The notes under the pieces were generated by a model. That model ran no database searches and was not told the origin of the DNA. It saw only the letters and a list, made by a program, of their open reading frames with translations. The translations under genes were made by a program, and so were the position numbers. From Clostridiales bacterium (GTDB lineage: Bacteria > Bacillota > Clostridia > Lachnospirales > JAQSXR01): a stretch of 64,000 nt of DNA. The DNA lies in assembly GCA_029256575.1 (NCBI GenBank), contig JAQSXR010000003.1, positions 310,001-374,000 on the forward strand, in the 5' to 3' direction. Of the stretch, positions 25,784 to 34,155 are shown piece by piece (position 1 is the stretch's first letter; every line of letters starts with the position of its first letter).

Positions 25784-26446
25784 TTATTTCACTAAATCAA
25801 ACTTATTAATTACATAATCTTTAACATCTTCAATATTCATGAAAGAACTATCTACAACGACAGCATCTTCCGCTTTTTTTAATGGAGCAAAATCACGATT
25901 CATATCTCTAAAATCGCGTTCTTCTATTTCTTTTTTAATGTTTTCTAAATTAGCTGAAACACCAATATTTACATACTCGTTATATCTTCTTTTTGCTCTT
26001 TCTTCAACACTTGCTGTCAAATATATTTTCAAAGTAGCCTCTGGTAATACATATGTACCTATATCTCTACCATCCATTACTACGTTTACTTTCTCAGCTA
26101 AACATCGTTGAATATCAACAAGTTTTAATCGAACATCAGGGTAAACTGAACTAATTGAAGCCATTTTACTTACTTCATTTGTTCGAATTAACTCACTTAT
26201 ATTTTCTCCATTTAAGATAACTTGTTGTACACCTTTCACATATTCAATCTCAATATTGACTTTTTTAACTGCCTCTGATATTTTTTTCTCATCATCAGAC
26301 GGAATGTTATTTCTAATTAAAAACAAAGCGATTGCTCGATACATTGCGCCTGTATCAATATAGATAAACCCTAATTCTTTTGCTATATTTTTTGCTATCG
26401 TACTCTTCCCCGCACCAGCAGGACCATCTATTGCTATGCTATACAT
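25784..26446 (-). CDS. cmk: Cytidylate kinase
   Basis: 220 aa, normal length. P-loop GPAGAGKST at residues 7-15, the NMP-binding segments (DTGAMYRAIALF; MDGRDIGTYVLP) and the lid (AKRRYNEY, ERDFRDMNRDFAPL) are present. It phosphorylates CMP/dCMP with ATP. It is first in the cmk-ispH-rpsA cluster, with a GGAGG site and a promoter at 26465-26492. Confidence 0.96.
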   Translation of the reverse strand: MYSIAIDGPAGAGKSTIAKNIAKELGFIYIDTGAMYRAIALFLIRNNIPSDDEKKISEAVKKVNIEIEYVKGVQQVILNGENISELIRTNEVSKMASISSVYPDVRLKLVDIQRCLAEKVNVVMDGRDIGTYVLPEATLKIYLTASVEERAKRRYNEYVNIGVSANLENIKKEIEERDFRDMNRDFAPLKKAEDAVVVDSSFMNIEDVKDYVINKFDLVK

Positions 26447-26464
26447 ATTAAATCCTCCAGTAAA

Positions 26465-26492
26465 ATTATATATAAAGATATTACTAAGTTAA
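26465..26492 (-). promoter_or_regulatory. Promoter of the cmk-ispH-rpsA cluster
   Basis: TTAACT (26487-26492), 16-bp spacer, TATAAT (26465-26470) on the minus strand, about 20 bp before the cmk start. Confidence 0.55.
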
Positions 26493-26579
26493 CACATATT
26501 ATTTTTATATTCTTTTTTTACTTCACTATTAATAGTACAAGTAATTTTATTCTATACAAGCAGTAAATATTACCACTAT

Positions 26580-26697
26580 TAATCAGCAATAATATTTATG
26601 AATCAGCTATTATATTTGTTAATCAACAAATATATTTGTTACTCAGCTATTATATTGTTAATCAACTATTAAATTTATTAATCAGCTATACTATTTG
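26580..26697. repeat. Minisatellite, six copies of a 20-bp unit
   Basis: Units of the type AATCAGCTATTATATTTGTT begin at 26581, 26601, 26621, 26641, 26660 and 26680 (period 20, once 19), with a few substitutions each. The last unit overlaps the final codons and stop of the flavoprotein gene (SIAD-stop), so the array probably grew from the gene's 3' end. Confidence 0.8.
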
Positions 26698-27910
26698 CTG
26701 CTGAATAAGCACTTGACCAAGCTAATTGTAGATTAAACCCTCCAGTAAGTGCATCAATATCTAAGACTTCCCCTGCAAAATATACATTCTTAACTAATTT
26801 AGACTCCATAGTTGACGGATTAATATCTTTCACATTAATCCCACCACAAGTGATTACAGCTTCATTATAATCTCTTAAGTTAATTATACTACATTTTAGA
26901 TTTTTAAGGGTATCCAATAAAATAGCTCGTTCATTTTTTGTAATCTCAGTAACTTTCTTTTCAGGAGAAATTCCTGTTATTTTGATTATTACTGGAATTA
27001 ACTTCTGTGGTAATAATTCATCTAATGAATTTTTGAATTGTTTATTTTTATACATTTCAAAATCTCTCAATATTCTCTTATCCAGCTGTTCATTATCTAA
27101 TGCTGGTTTTAAGTCAATTGAAAGTGTTAAGTTCTTATTCTTTAAATACGGAATTACCGCTCTACTTGCACTTAGAATTACTGGTCCACTCACTCCATAA
27201 TGAGTAAATAGAAGTTCTCCAAAATCATAATATATTTCTTTTCCTTCTTGCTCTACTCGAATAGAAATATTTCTAAGAGAAAGACCTTGCAATTCCTTAG
27301 TCCATTCTTCTTTAATGTTAAATGGAACTAACGAAGGATAAGTATCCGTTATTTTATGACCCATCTCTTTTGCAAAACGGTATCCATCGCCGGTAGAACC
27401 TGTCAATTTATATGAAACACCACCTGTAGCAATAATTACATGATCTGCAAGTAGTTCTTTCCCATCTCTTAATCTTACTGACTTAAAGCAACCATTTTCA
27501 GAAATAACATCTCGAACTTCAGAATTAAGCTTAATTCTTACTCCTAAACGTCTTAACTCACTTTCAAGTACCATTAGTACATCTGATGATTTATCTGATT
27601 CAGGGAAAACTCTATCTCCCCTTTCAATCTTTGTTTTAAGTCCTATTTGCTCAAAAAAATCTATCGCATCAAAATTATTAAATCCATATAATGAACTATA
27701 CATAAATTTTGCGTTTGTCTTTATATTATTAAATAAAGTTTCCATATCACATGCATTGGTTAAATTACATCTTCCTTTACCTGTAATATATAATTTTTTT
27801 CCTAGTTTTTCATTCTTCTCTAGCAAAGTTACTGAATGTCCATTTCTAGCTACTATTATTCCAGCAAACATCCCAGCGGCTCCGCCACCTATAATTATTA
27901 TTCTACTCAT
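26678..27910 (-). CDS. BaiN/HI0933-family FAD-dependent oxidoreductase
   Basis: 410 aa. N-terminal dinucleotide-binding motif GGGAAGMFAGIIVARNGHSV with acidic end (LLEKNEKLGKKLYITGKGRCN), FAD-family motif ATGGVSYKLTGSTGDGYRFA (about residues 165-185) and C-terminal GEVLDIDALTGGFNLQLA (about 380-397). These are signatures of the HI0933/BaiN flavoproteins. Substrate unknown; some members act on bile-acid intermediates, but that is not implied here. Its 3' end runs into a tandem repeat. Confidence 0.9.
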   Translation of the reverse strand: MSRIIIIGGGAAGMFAGIIVARNGHSVTLLEKNEKLGKKLYITGKGRCNLTNACDMETLFNNIKTNAKFMYSSLYGFNNFDAIDFFEQIGLKTKIERGDRVFPESDKSSDVLMVLESELRRLGVRIKLNSEVRDVISENGCFKSVRLRDGKELLADHVIIATGGVSYKLTGSTGDGYRFAKEMGHKITDTYPSLVPFNIKEEWTKELQGLSLRNISIRVEQEGKEIYYDFGELLFTHYGVSGPVILSASRAVIPYLKNKNLTLSIDLKPALDNEQLDKRILRDFEMYKNKQFKNSLDELLPQKLIPVIIKITGISPEKKVTEITKNERAILLDTLKNLKCSIINLRDYNEAVITCGGINVKDINPSTMESKLVKNVYFAGEVLDIDALTGGFNLQLAWSSAYSAANSIAD

Positions 27911-27947
27911 TTTATTCTATTCTCCGTGTCAATTCAGTCATCTTATT

Positions 27948-28859
27948 TTACAAAAGTTTTGAAGCTGAGTTAACATTATAATTACCGTTTATTTCATCTT
28001 CATTCTCATATACCTGATATTCTTCCCAAATCTTTTCAAGTTTTTGTAATGTTTCTACTATTTCGGCTTGTTTTTTCATGGATAATGCAACGATAAGTGC
28101 GTTAATTACGCTTAACGGTGCTACAAGCGAATCAACAAGACTTGCCATGTCACTTCGTGCAATTAATGTGAAATCGGCATATTGTGCTGTTGGTGATAAA
28201 ATACTATCTGTAATAGTAATGATCTTGCTTCCTCTACTTTGAGCAAATTCCATTGCTTTTACTGCTCTCTTTGAATATCTTGGAAAACTAATCCCAATCA
28301 TAACATCATCTGGACCAATTCTATGAATCTGTTCAAACATTTCGCTAACACTATTTGTGTGAATTAATTTTACATTATCAAAAATCAAATTGAAATAAAA
28401 TCCTAAGAAACTTGCAAGAGCAGCACAACTTCTTACTCCAATTATGTATATTTTCTTAGCTTTCAAAATCATATCTACAGATTCATCAAAAATAGTCGGA
28501 TCCATTTCTTCAAGTGTAGTCTTAATCTTGTCCGCATCAGATTGCAATACGCTTTTCAAAACATGTTGTTTACTCATTCTATCTGATGTTACTTCCATAC
28601 GTTGTACAGAATTCAACTTTGTCTTTACTAATTCTTCTAGTGCTCTTTGCAATCTTGGGTATCCATCATAACCTAATTCAATTGCAAATCTAACAACAGT
28701 CGACTCACTTACGCCAACTACTACTCCTAATTTTGCAGCTGTAAGAAATACTGCTTTATCGTAATTATTAGTAATAAAATTAGCTAATAGTTTCTGTCCT
28801 TTACTAAAATCCTTATATTTCTCATTAATTCTTTTCATTAAATCATTTTGTTTATACAT
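27948..28859 (-). CDS. MurR/RpiR-family transcriptional regulator
   Basis: 303 aa. N-terminal HTH_6 domain (residues 1-80; LGVVVGVSESTVVRFAIELGYDG) and a C-terminal SIS domain (about 125-265; IYIIGVRSCAALASFLGFYF, MIGISFPRYSKRAVKAMEFA), which binds phosphosugars. Known: RpiR proteins regulate sugar-phosphate or amino-sugar genes. It has no sugar gene next to it; the closest amino-sugar genes in the window are nagA/nagB 13 kb away. Target unknown. Confidence 0.92.
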   Translation of the reverse strand: MYKQNDLMKRINEKYKDFSKGQKLLANFITNNYDKAVFLTAAKLGVVVGVSESTVVRFAIELGYDGYPRLQRALEELVKTKLNSVQRMEVTSDRMSKQHVLKSVLQSDADKIKTTLEEMDPTIFDESVDMILKAKKIYIIGVRSCAALASFLGFYFNLIFDNVKLIHTNSVSEMFEQIHRIGPDDVMIGISFPRYSKRAVKAMEFAQSRGSKIITITDSILSPTAQYADFTLIARSDMASLVDSLVAPLSVINALIVALSMKKQAEIVETLQKLEKIWEEYQVYENEDEINGNYNVNSASKLL

Positions 28860-29029
28860 TCTATCACCCCTAAATTATGTTACGAATCGCTCGATAATTT
28901 TCAACCTATTATAACACAAATGAAATTTTAAGTAAACAATATTTCATTTTCGCGTTTTTAATGGATAAGTCAAAGTATAGTACAAAAATTTTTCTACTAC
29001 AAAAGCATTGCATCTTTTCATTAAAAATC

Positions 29030-29055
29030 GGAGTAATATATTACTATATTACTCC
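29030..29055 (-). terminator. Terminator of the Na+-decarboxylase operon
   Basis: GGAGTAATATA (29030-29040) pairs with TATATTACTCC (29045-29055); the leftward transcript then reads GATTTTTAA. Confidence 0.8.
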
Positions 29056-29062
29056 GTAAGAT

Positions 29063-30475
29063 TTATGCTGGGTAAACTTTATTATTTGTATCAGCCACTG
29101 CTGGATCAACCTTCGTTAATTGAGCTTGACGATATTTAAAGAAATCTTCAGATACTTGTGGGAAAAGTGCATACGATAAAACATCTTCATCTTGTATCTT
29201 GTATTGTTTCATTTTTTCTTCAAGAGATGCAAGTTCTGGTTTTAACAAATCTGCCGGTCTGCAAGTAATAGGAGTTTCATCTCCAATTATCTTCTTTGTT
29301 ATTTCTTCAGATATCGGAACTGCAGTTCTACCATATTCTCCTCTTACAACAGCTTTCGATTCTTTCGTTATCATTTTGTAACGTTCTCCACCTAATACAT
29401 TAAGTACAGCTTGTGTACCAACGATTTGGCTTGAAGGAGTTACAAGTGGTGGTTGTCCAAAGTCATTTCTAACTCTAGGAATTTCTTGTAACACATCATA
29501 GAATCTATCTTCCGCTTTTTGCTCTTTTAATTGAGACACAAGGTTCGATAACATTCCACCAGGTACTTGATAAAGCAAAGTCTTTATATCAACACCAAGA
29601 ATCTTAGGATCTAATAGTCCAGTTTCAAGAGCTTTATCTCTCATCGGTCTAAAGTAATCAGCTATTTCAGCTAATAAATTTTGATCAAATCCAGTATCAT
29701 ATGGTGTATTTCTGAAAGTTTCAACCATAACTTCTGTTGCTGGTTGACCTGTTCCTAAAGCAAATGGAGAAATTGCTGTATCGATAATATCAACACCAGC
29801 TTCTACCGCCTTTAAATAAGTCATTGAAGCAACACCACTTGTATAGTGAGTATGAAGTGAAATTGGAATCTTGATTGCTGATTTTAAAGCACCTATTAAT
29901 TTAGAGGCCTCATATGGTAATAATAAACCTGCCATATCTTTGATACAAATAGAATTTGCACCCATAGACTCTACTTGTTTTGCATAATTCATATAATATT
30001 CATCCGTATAAATATCACCTAATGTATATGAAATAGCTATTTGAGCGTGTCCACCTTCTTTAACAATTGCATTTACAGAACTTTCTAGGTTTCTAAGATC
30101 ATTTAGTGCGTCAAATACACGAATAATATCAATACCATTTGCGATTGATTTTTGAACGAAATATTCAACAACATCATCCGCATAATGTCTATATCCTAAA
30201 AGATTTTGTCCTCTAAGCAACATTTGTAGTTTGGTATTCTTAAATCCAGCTCTCAATTTTCTTAGTCTTTCCCAAGGATCCTCCTTTAAGAATCTAAGAC
30301 AAGCATCAAAGGTAGCTCCTCCCCAACATTCTACTGAGTGGTAACCAACTTGATCAAGTTTTGGAACGATTGGCAACATTTCATCTGTTGACATTCTTGT
30401 TGCTATAAGTGACTGTGGAGCGTCACGAAGTATAGTATCAGTAATTAATACTGGTTTTTTTATTTGTTCTGCCAT
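29063..30475 (-). CDS. Oxaloacetate decarboxylase/transcarboxylase 5S-like subunit
   Basis: 470 aa. A carboxyltransferase TIM barrel of the pyruvate carboxylase/OadA family: ITDTILRDAPQSLIATRM at the start, VECWGGATFDACLRFL, CIKDMAGLLLP and HTHYTSGVASM (metal-binding His) in order, then the conserved C-terminal helical domain. There is no fused biotin domain; a separate biotin carrier gene is two genes upstream. It transfers CO2 between oxaloacetate/pyruvate and biotin. Last gene of the five-gene operon. Confidence 0.9.
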   Translation of the reverse strand: MAEQIKKPVLITDTILRDAPQSLIATRMSTDEMLPIVPKLDQVGYHSVECWGGATFDACLRFLKEDPWERLRKLRAGFKNTKLQMLLRGQNLLGYRHYADDVVEYFVQKSIANGIDIIRVFDALNDLRNLESSVNAIVKEGGHAQIAISYTLGDIYTDEYYMNYAKQVESMGANSICIKDMAGLLLPYEASKLIGALKSAIKIPISLHTHYTSGVASMTYLKAVEAGVDIIDTAISPFALGTGQPATEVMVETFRNTPYDTGFDQNLLAEIADYFRPMRDKALETGLLDPKILGVDIKTLLYQVPGGMLSNLVSQLKEQKAEDRFYDVLQEIPRVRNDFGQPPLVTPSSQIVGTQAVLNVLGGERYKMITKESKAVVRGEYGRTAVPISEEITKKIIGDETPITCRPADLLKPELASLEEKMKQYKIQDEDVLSYALFPQVSEDFFKYRQAQLTKVDPAVADTNNKVYPA

Positions 30476-30501
30476 TATAATATATCCTCCTTTCTTAATT
30501 T

Positions 30502-31647
30502 TTAAAATAATGCTAAGAATACCCCTGCAGCAACAGCCGAGCCAATAACACCCGCAACATTAGGTCCCATTGCATGCATTAATAAGAAGTTTGTAGGGTC
30601 TTCTTCTTTTCCAACCTTTTGTGCAATACGAGCAGACATAGGAACCGCAGATACTCCTGCCGCACCAATAAGTGGATTAATCTTACCACCTGATAATTTA
30701 CACATTAATTTTCCAAGTAATACTCCCGAAGCTGTTCCAATACAGAATGCTATTAGCCCTAAAGCTAATATCTTTAATGTATCGATTTTTAAGAATGCTT
30801 CTGCAGTTGTAGTTGCACCAACTGTAACTCCTAGAAAAATAACAATTATATACATTAATGAATTTGCTGCTGTTTCAGTAAGTTTATTTACAACTCCAGA
30901 TTCTTTAAATAAGTTACCTAACATAAGCATACCGATAAGTGGTGCTGTTGAAGGTAGTAATATTACAACAAAAATAGTAACTATAATAGGAAAAAGAATC
31001 TTTTCTAATTTAGAAACACTTCTTAGTTGTTCCATCTTAACGGCTCTTTCCTTCTTAGTTGTAAGTGCCCTCATAATTGGTGGTTGTATAACCGGTACTA
31101 ATGCCATATACGAGTATGCCGCTACCGCAATTGGCCCCATTAAATCTTTCGCAAGTCTTGTTGCAGTATATATAGCTGTTGGACCATCCGCTCCTCCAAT
31201 TATTCCGATTGAAGCTGCTTCTGGAAATGTAAAGCCTAATAACAAGGCTCCAACAAATGCAAAGAAAATACCAAATTGTGCAGCTGCTCCTAACAAGAAA
31301 CTCTTAGGATTTGCAATCAACGGTCCAAAGTCCGTCATCGCACCAACACCCATAAAGATAAGTGGTGGAAAAATACCAAGTTCATCACCTTGATATAAAT
31401 AATACAATAATCCACCCGGCTCATGAATCCCATTAACAATACTTGGCTTAGCCATTATGTCCGGGAATAGATTTACTAATAACATACCAAAAGCTATTGG
31501 CAATAAAAGCAATGGTTCGTATTCTTTTTTAATTGCAAGGTATAAGAAAATCAATGCAACTAGCACCATCAAAAAATGTTCAGGCTTTAATGTTGTAAAT
31601 CCCGACATTTCCCAAAGGCCTTGTAACGCATCTATAACTTTATCCAT
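30502..31647 (-). CDS. oadB: Na+-pumping decarboxylase beta subunit
   Basis: 381 aa integral membrane protein with about 9-11 helices. Typical OadB/MmdB/GcdB segments: [37 protein letters not shown] (the conserved GGADGPT loop) and [20 protein letters not shown] near the C-terminus. It decarboxylates carboxybiotin and exports Na+. Together with the gamma subunit and biotin carrier it turns decarboxylation energy into a sodium gradient. Confidence 0.95.
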   Translation of the reverse strand: MDKVIDALQGLWEMSGFTTLKPEHFLMVLVALIFLYLAIKKEYEPLLLLPIAFGMLLVNLFPDIMAKPSIVNGIHEPGGLLYYLYQGDELGIFPPLIFMGVGAMTDFGPLIANPKSFLLGAAAQFGIFFAFVGALLLGFTFPEAASIGIIGGADGPTAIYTATRLAKDLMGPIAVAAYSYMALVPVIQPPIMRALTTKKERAVKMEQLRSVSKLEKILFPIIVTIFVVILLPSTAPLIGMLMLGNLFKESGVVNKLTETAANSLMYIIVIFLGVTVGATTTAEAFLKIDTLKILALGLIAFCIGTASGVLLGKLMCKLSGGKINPLIGAAGVSAVPMSARIAQKVGKEEDPTNFLLMHAMGPNVAGVIGSAVAAGVFLALF

Positions 31648-31699
31648 TAAAAGTGACCTCCCTATTATTATAGTTTAGGGAATTTAATATAAATTCCTA

Positions 31700-32068
31700 T
31701 TAGTTTAATGTAACAATAATATCGCCTGATTCAACTGCTTGTCCTTGTGTTACATTAACACTTGCGATTGTCCCAGCACTTGTTGCTACTACTTCATTTT
31801 CCATTTTCATTGCTTCTAATACTGCTATGATTTCACCCTTTTCTACCTTTTGTCCAACTGTAACTTTAACAGATACAATTTTACCTGGCATTGGTGAAGT
31901 CACATTAACTTTACCCGCTCCGCTTGATGATGGTGTTGGGGCTGCTTTCACAACTGGAGCTACTGTTTTAAATGGTGCAGCAACTGTATTTGTACTTTGT
32001 CCACCCGCAACTTCATCTACTTGTACATCATATCTATTACCATTTACTGTAACAATAAAATTTTTCAT
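31700..32068 (-). CDS. Biotin carboxyl carrier protein
   Basis: 122 aa. A short N-terminal beta segment, then an Ala/Pro/Ser linker (about residues 30-50) and a biotinyl domain with the biotinylated lysine in EAMKMEN (about residue 88). It moves the carboxyl group between carboxyltransferases and the membrane beta subunit. It sits between oadG and oadB and must serve both carboxyltransferases, since the operon has only this carrier. Confidence 0.95.
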   Translation of the reverse strand: MKNFIVTVNGNRYDVQVDEVAGGQSTNTVAAPFKTVAPVVKAAPTPSSSGAGKVNVTSPMPGKIVSVKVTVGQKVEKGEIIAVLEAMKMENEVVATSAGTIASVNVTQGQAVESGDIIVTLN

Positions 32069-32103
32069 AACAAGTTCCTCCTAAATAATTTATGTTTTGT
32101 TTG

Positions 32104-32508
32104 CTATGCTCTAACTTTTCTAATTGATCTAACCTGTAAATTATCTGTTGATGTGTTTAAAGATGATGCAATAGCAGCCGCAATAACCGCAACTAATTCT
32201 AAATCATCGATACATTCTTCAACTTCAAACTTTTCCTGAATAACTGGTTGAATCCCAATTTTATCATTTTCTTTTAATGCTTTTTTGTTAGATACCGATG
32301 TTTCAAATATACGAATAAATTTAAAACACCAGATTAAAAATGCTATAGCAATAAGTACAGCGAATGTAATTCCCATTCCAATTAATGTGTATAAAAGACC
32401 ATCTACAAGTATTTCACCTGTAGTCATTTTACTTACATCTACTACTTCTTTAACTTCAACTGCATTTGCTGCAAAATTAATTATACTTTTCACTATTATT
32501 TGACTCAT
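32104..32508 (-). CDS. Na+-pump decarboxylase gamma subunit (OadG-like)
   Basis: 134 aa, one strong membrane helix (about residues 30-58, TGEILVDGLLYTLIGMGITF then AVLIAIAFLIWCF), a charged middle and an acidic stretch before a conserved-looking C-terminal segment (LELVAVIAAAIASSLN). Known: OadG anchors and assembles the complex. Identity rests on topology plus operon position between the carboxyltransferase and the biotin carrier. Confidence 0.85.
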   Translation of the reverse strand: MSQIIVKSIINFAANAVEVKEVVDVSKMTTGEILVDGLLYTLIGMGITFAVLIAIAFLIWCFKFIRIFETSVSNKKALKENDKIGIQPVIQEKFEVEECIDDLELVAVIAAAIASSLNTSTDNLQVRSIRKVRA

Positions 32509-32523
32509 TTAATTCACCTCTTA

Positions 32524-34020
32524 TTAAACAGTTCCGTGTTTCTTATTTGGCCTGTCCTCTCTTTTTGTGAATAGCATCTCAAACGCTGCTATGATACGTT
32601 TTCTTGATGCTGCTGGTTCAATTATATCATCAATATAACCCCTAGATGCTGCAGCAAATGGGCTAGCTTGATTATTTTCATATTCTGAAGTCTTTGTTGC
32701 GATAACTTTATCTGCATTCGTAGATTCTTTTATTTCATCAGCATACATAATTCTTACTGCCGCTTCCGAATCCATCATTCCAATAGAAGCAGTTGGCCAT
32801 GCATATACAAAATCTGCTCCAATATGTTTACTATTCATCGAAACATATGCAGTTCCGTATGCCTTACCTATAATAAGGTTAACTTTTGGAATCGTAGCAT
32901 TTGCAAATGAATATAGTAATTTAGATGCTGCCTTTGCCACAGTCTCTTCTTCAAGTACCGTTGTTTCAAATCCAACTACGTTAGTAATCGTTAATAATGA
33001 AATGTTAAACGCATTACAAAATCCAACAAATTTAGCTGCTTTGATACAAGCTTTTGTTGTAAGTCGTTCTTTTTGATTTGCTACTACGCCAACCGTTACT
33101 CCATTTAATTTAACAAATGCAGTTACAATTTCTTTTCCATAGTTTTCTTTTAGTTCATAGAAGCTATTATTATCTGCTATTTCAGCTATAACTGCTAATA
33201 CATCTGAATCGGAGATATTCATATCATTTAAATTGAGTGAAACTCTATTTAAATCATCCTGACATTCTTCATATGATGAGTCATCGTCATTACAAGCTGG
33301 TAATAAGAGTACTAGTTCTTTAATCTTAGAAAGCACTTCTTCATCCGTTTCACTAACTACATCAACCATACCTGATTTTTCGCTATGGAATTTTGCAGAT
33401 GCTACCGTTTCAAAAGATGCTGATTTAGAATCAAGTGCATTTGGACTATTTACAAATAGTTTAGCGTTCTTTGCAGTCATAAATGTAAAATCGGATAAAG
33501 CTGGTATAAATGTTGTTCCACCACCACATACCCCAAATAATGCTGTTATTTGCGGGATTACGCCTGATGCAAGAGTTTGTTTTAAGAATATTTCTCCAAA
33601 AGCGTTTAAAGCATCTGTTGATTCTTGTAGTCTTAATCCTGCTGAGTCAATTAATGCAATAACTGGTGCACCCATTTTCATTGCCATATTATAAATATTG
33701 CAAATCTTTTTGGCATGCATTTCACCGATTGCACCCTTTAAAACTGATGAATCTTGGCTATATACATATACCAAGCTACCATCAATTATACCGTAACCAG
33801 TTACAACACCATCTGAAGGTGTTTCTTTTTCTGACATGTTAAAGTCAGTAGTTCTGTGTGTCACAAATGCGCCAATTTCAACAAAGCTATTATCATCAAG
33901 TAAATAATTTATTCTATCTCTTGCAGATAGTTGTCCATTTACTTTAGTAGCTTCGACTCCACCGCTTTCCACTTTGGCACGACGTTGAATGAGATCATTA
34001 AGTTTGCTGTTCTCGCTCAT
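32524..34020 (-). CDS. mmdA: Acyl-CoA carboxyltransferase (MmdA/PccB-like, 12S)
   Basis: 498 aa from ATG 34020 (GGAGGG site); the frame to 34074 has no site. Crotonase-like carboxyltransferase with N- and C-domains: ARDRINYLLDDNSFVEIGAF near the start, DSSVLKGAIGEMHAKKI, the oxyanion segments LIDSAGLRLQES and GKAYGTAYVSMNSK. Known relatives: methylmalonyl-CoA decarboxylase alpha and propionyl-CoA carboxylase beta. First gene of the five-gene operon. The substrate is probably methylmalonyl-CoA but glutaconyl- or malonyl-CoA cannot be excluded. Confidence 0.88.
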   Translation of the reverse strand: MSENSKLNDLIQRRAKVESGGVEATKVNGQLSARDRINYLLDDNSFVEIGAFVTHRTTDFNMSEKETPSDGVVTGYGIIDGSLVYVYSQDSSVLKGAIGEMHAKKICNIYNMAMKMGAPVIALIDSAGLRLQESTDALNAFGEIFLKQTLASGVIPQITALFGVCGGGTTFIPALSDFTFMTAKNAKLFVNSPNALDSKSASFETVASAKFHSEKSGMVDVVSETDEEVLSKIKELVLLLPACNDDDSSYEECQDDLNRVSLNLNDMNISDSDVLAVIAEIADNNSFYELKENYGKEIVTAFVKLNGVTVGVVANQKERLTTKACIKAAKFVGFCNAFNISLLTITNVVGFETTVLEEETVAKAASKLLYSFANATIPKVNLIIGKAYGTAYVSMNSKHIGADFVYAWPTASIGMMDSEAAVRIMYADEIKESTNADKVIATKTSEYENNQASPFAAASRGYIDDIIEPAASRKRIIAAFEMLFTKREDRPNKKHGTV

Positions 34021-34155
34021 TTTAGGCCCTCCATTTATTTGTATTTTATTAAAGCAAACCAACTGTTTCGCCACTTTACAGTATACTCCTATTAGGATAA
34101 TTTTTCAAGTTTATATTGTTAAATATTTTACAATGTTTGGTAATTTGATGTTTTA

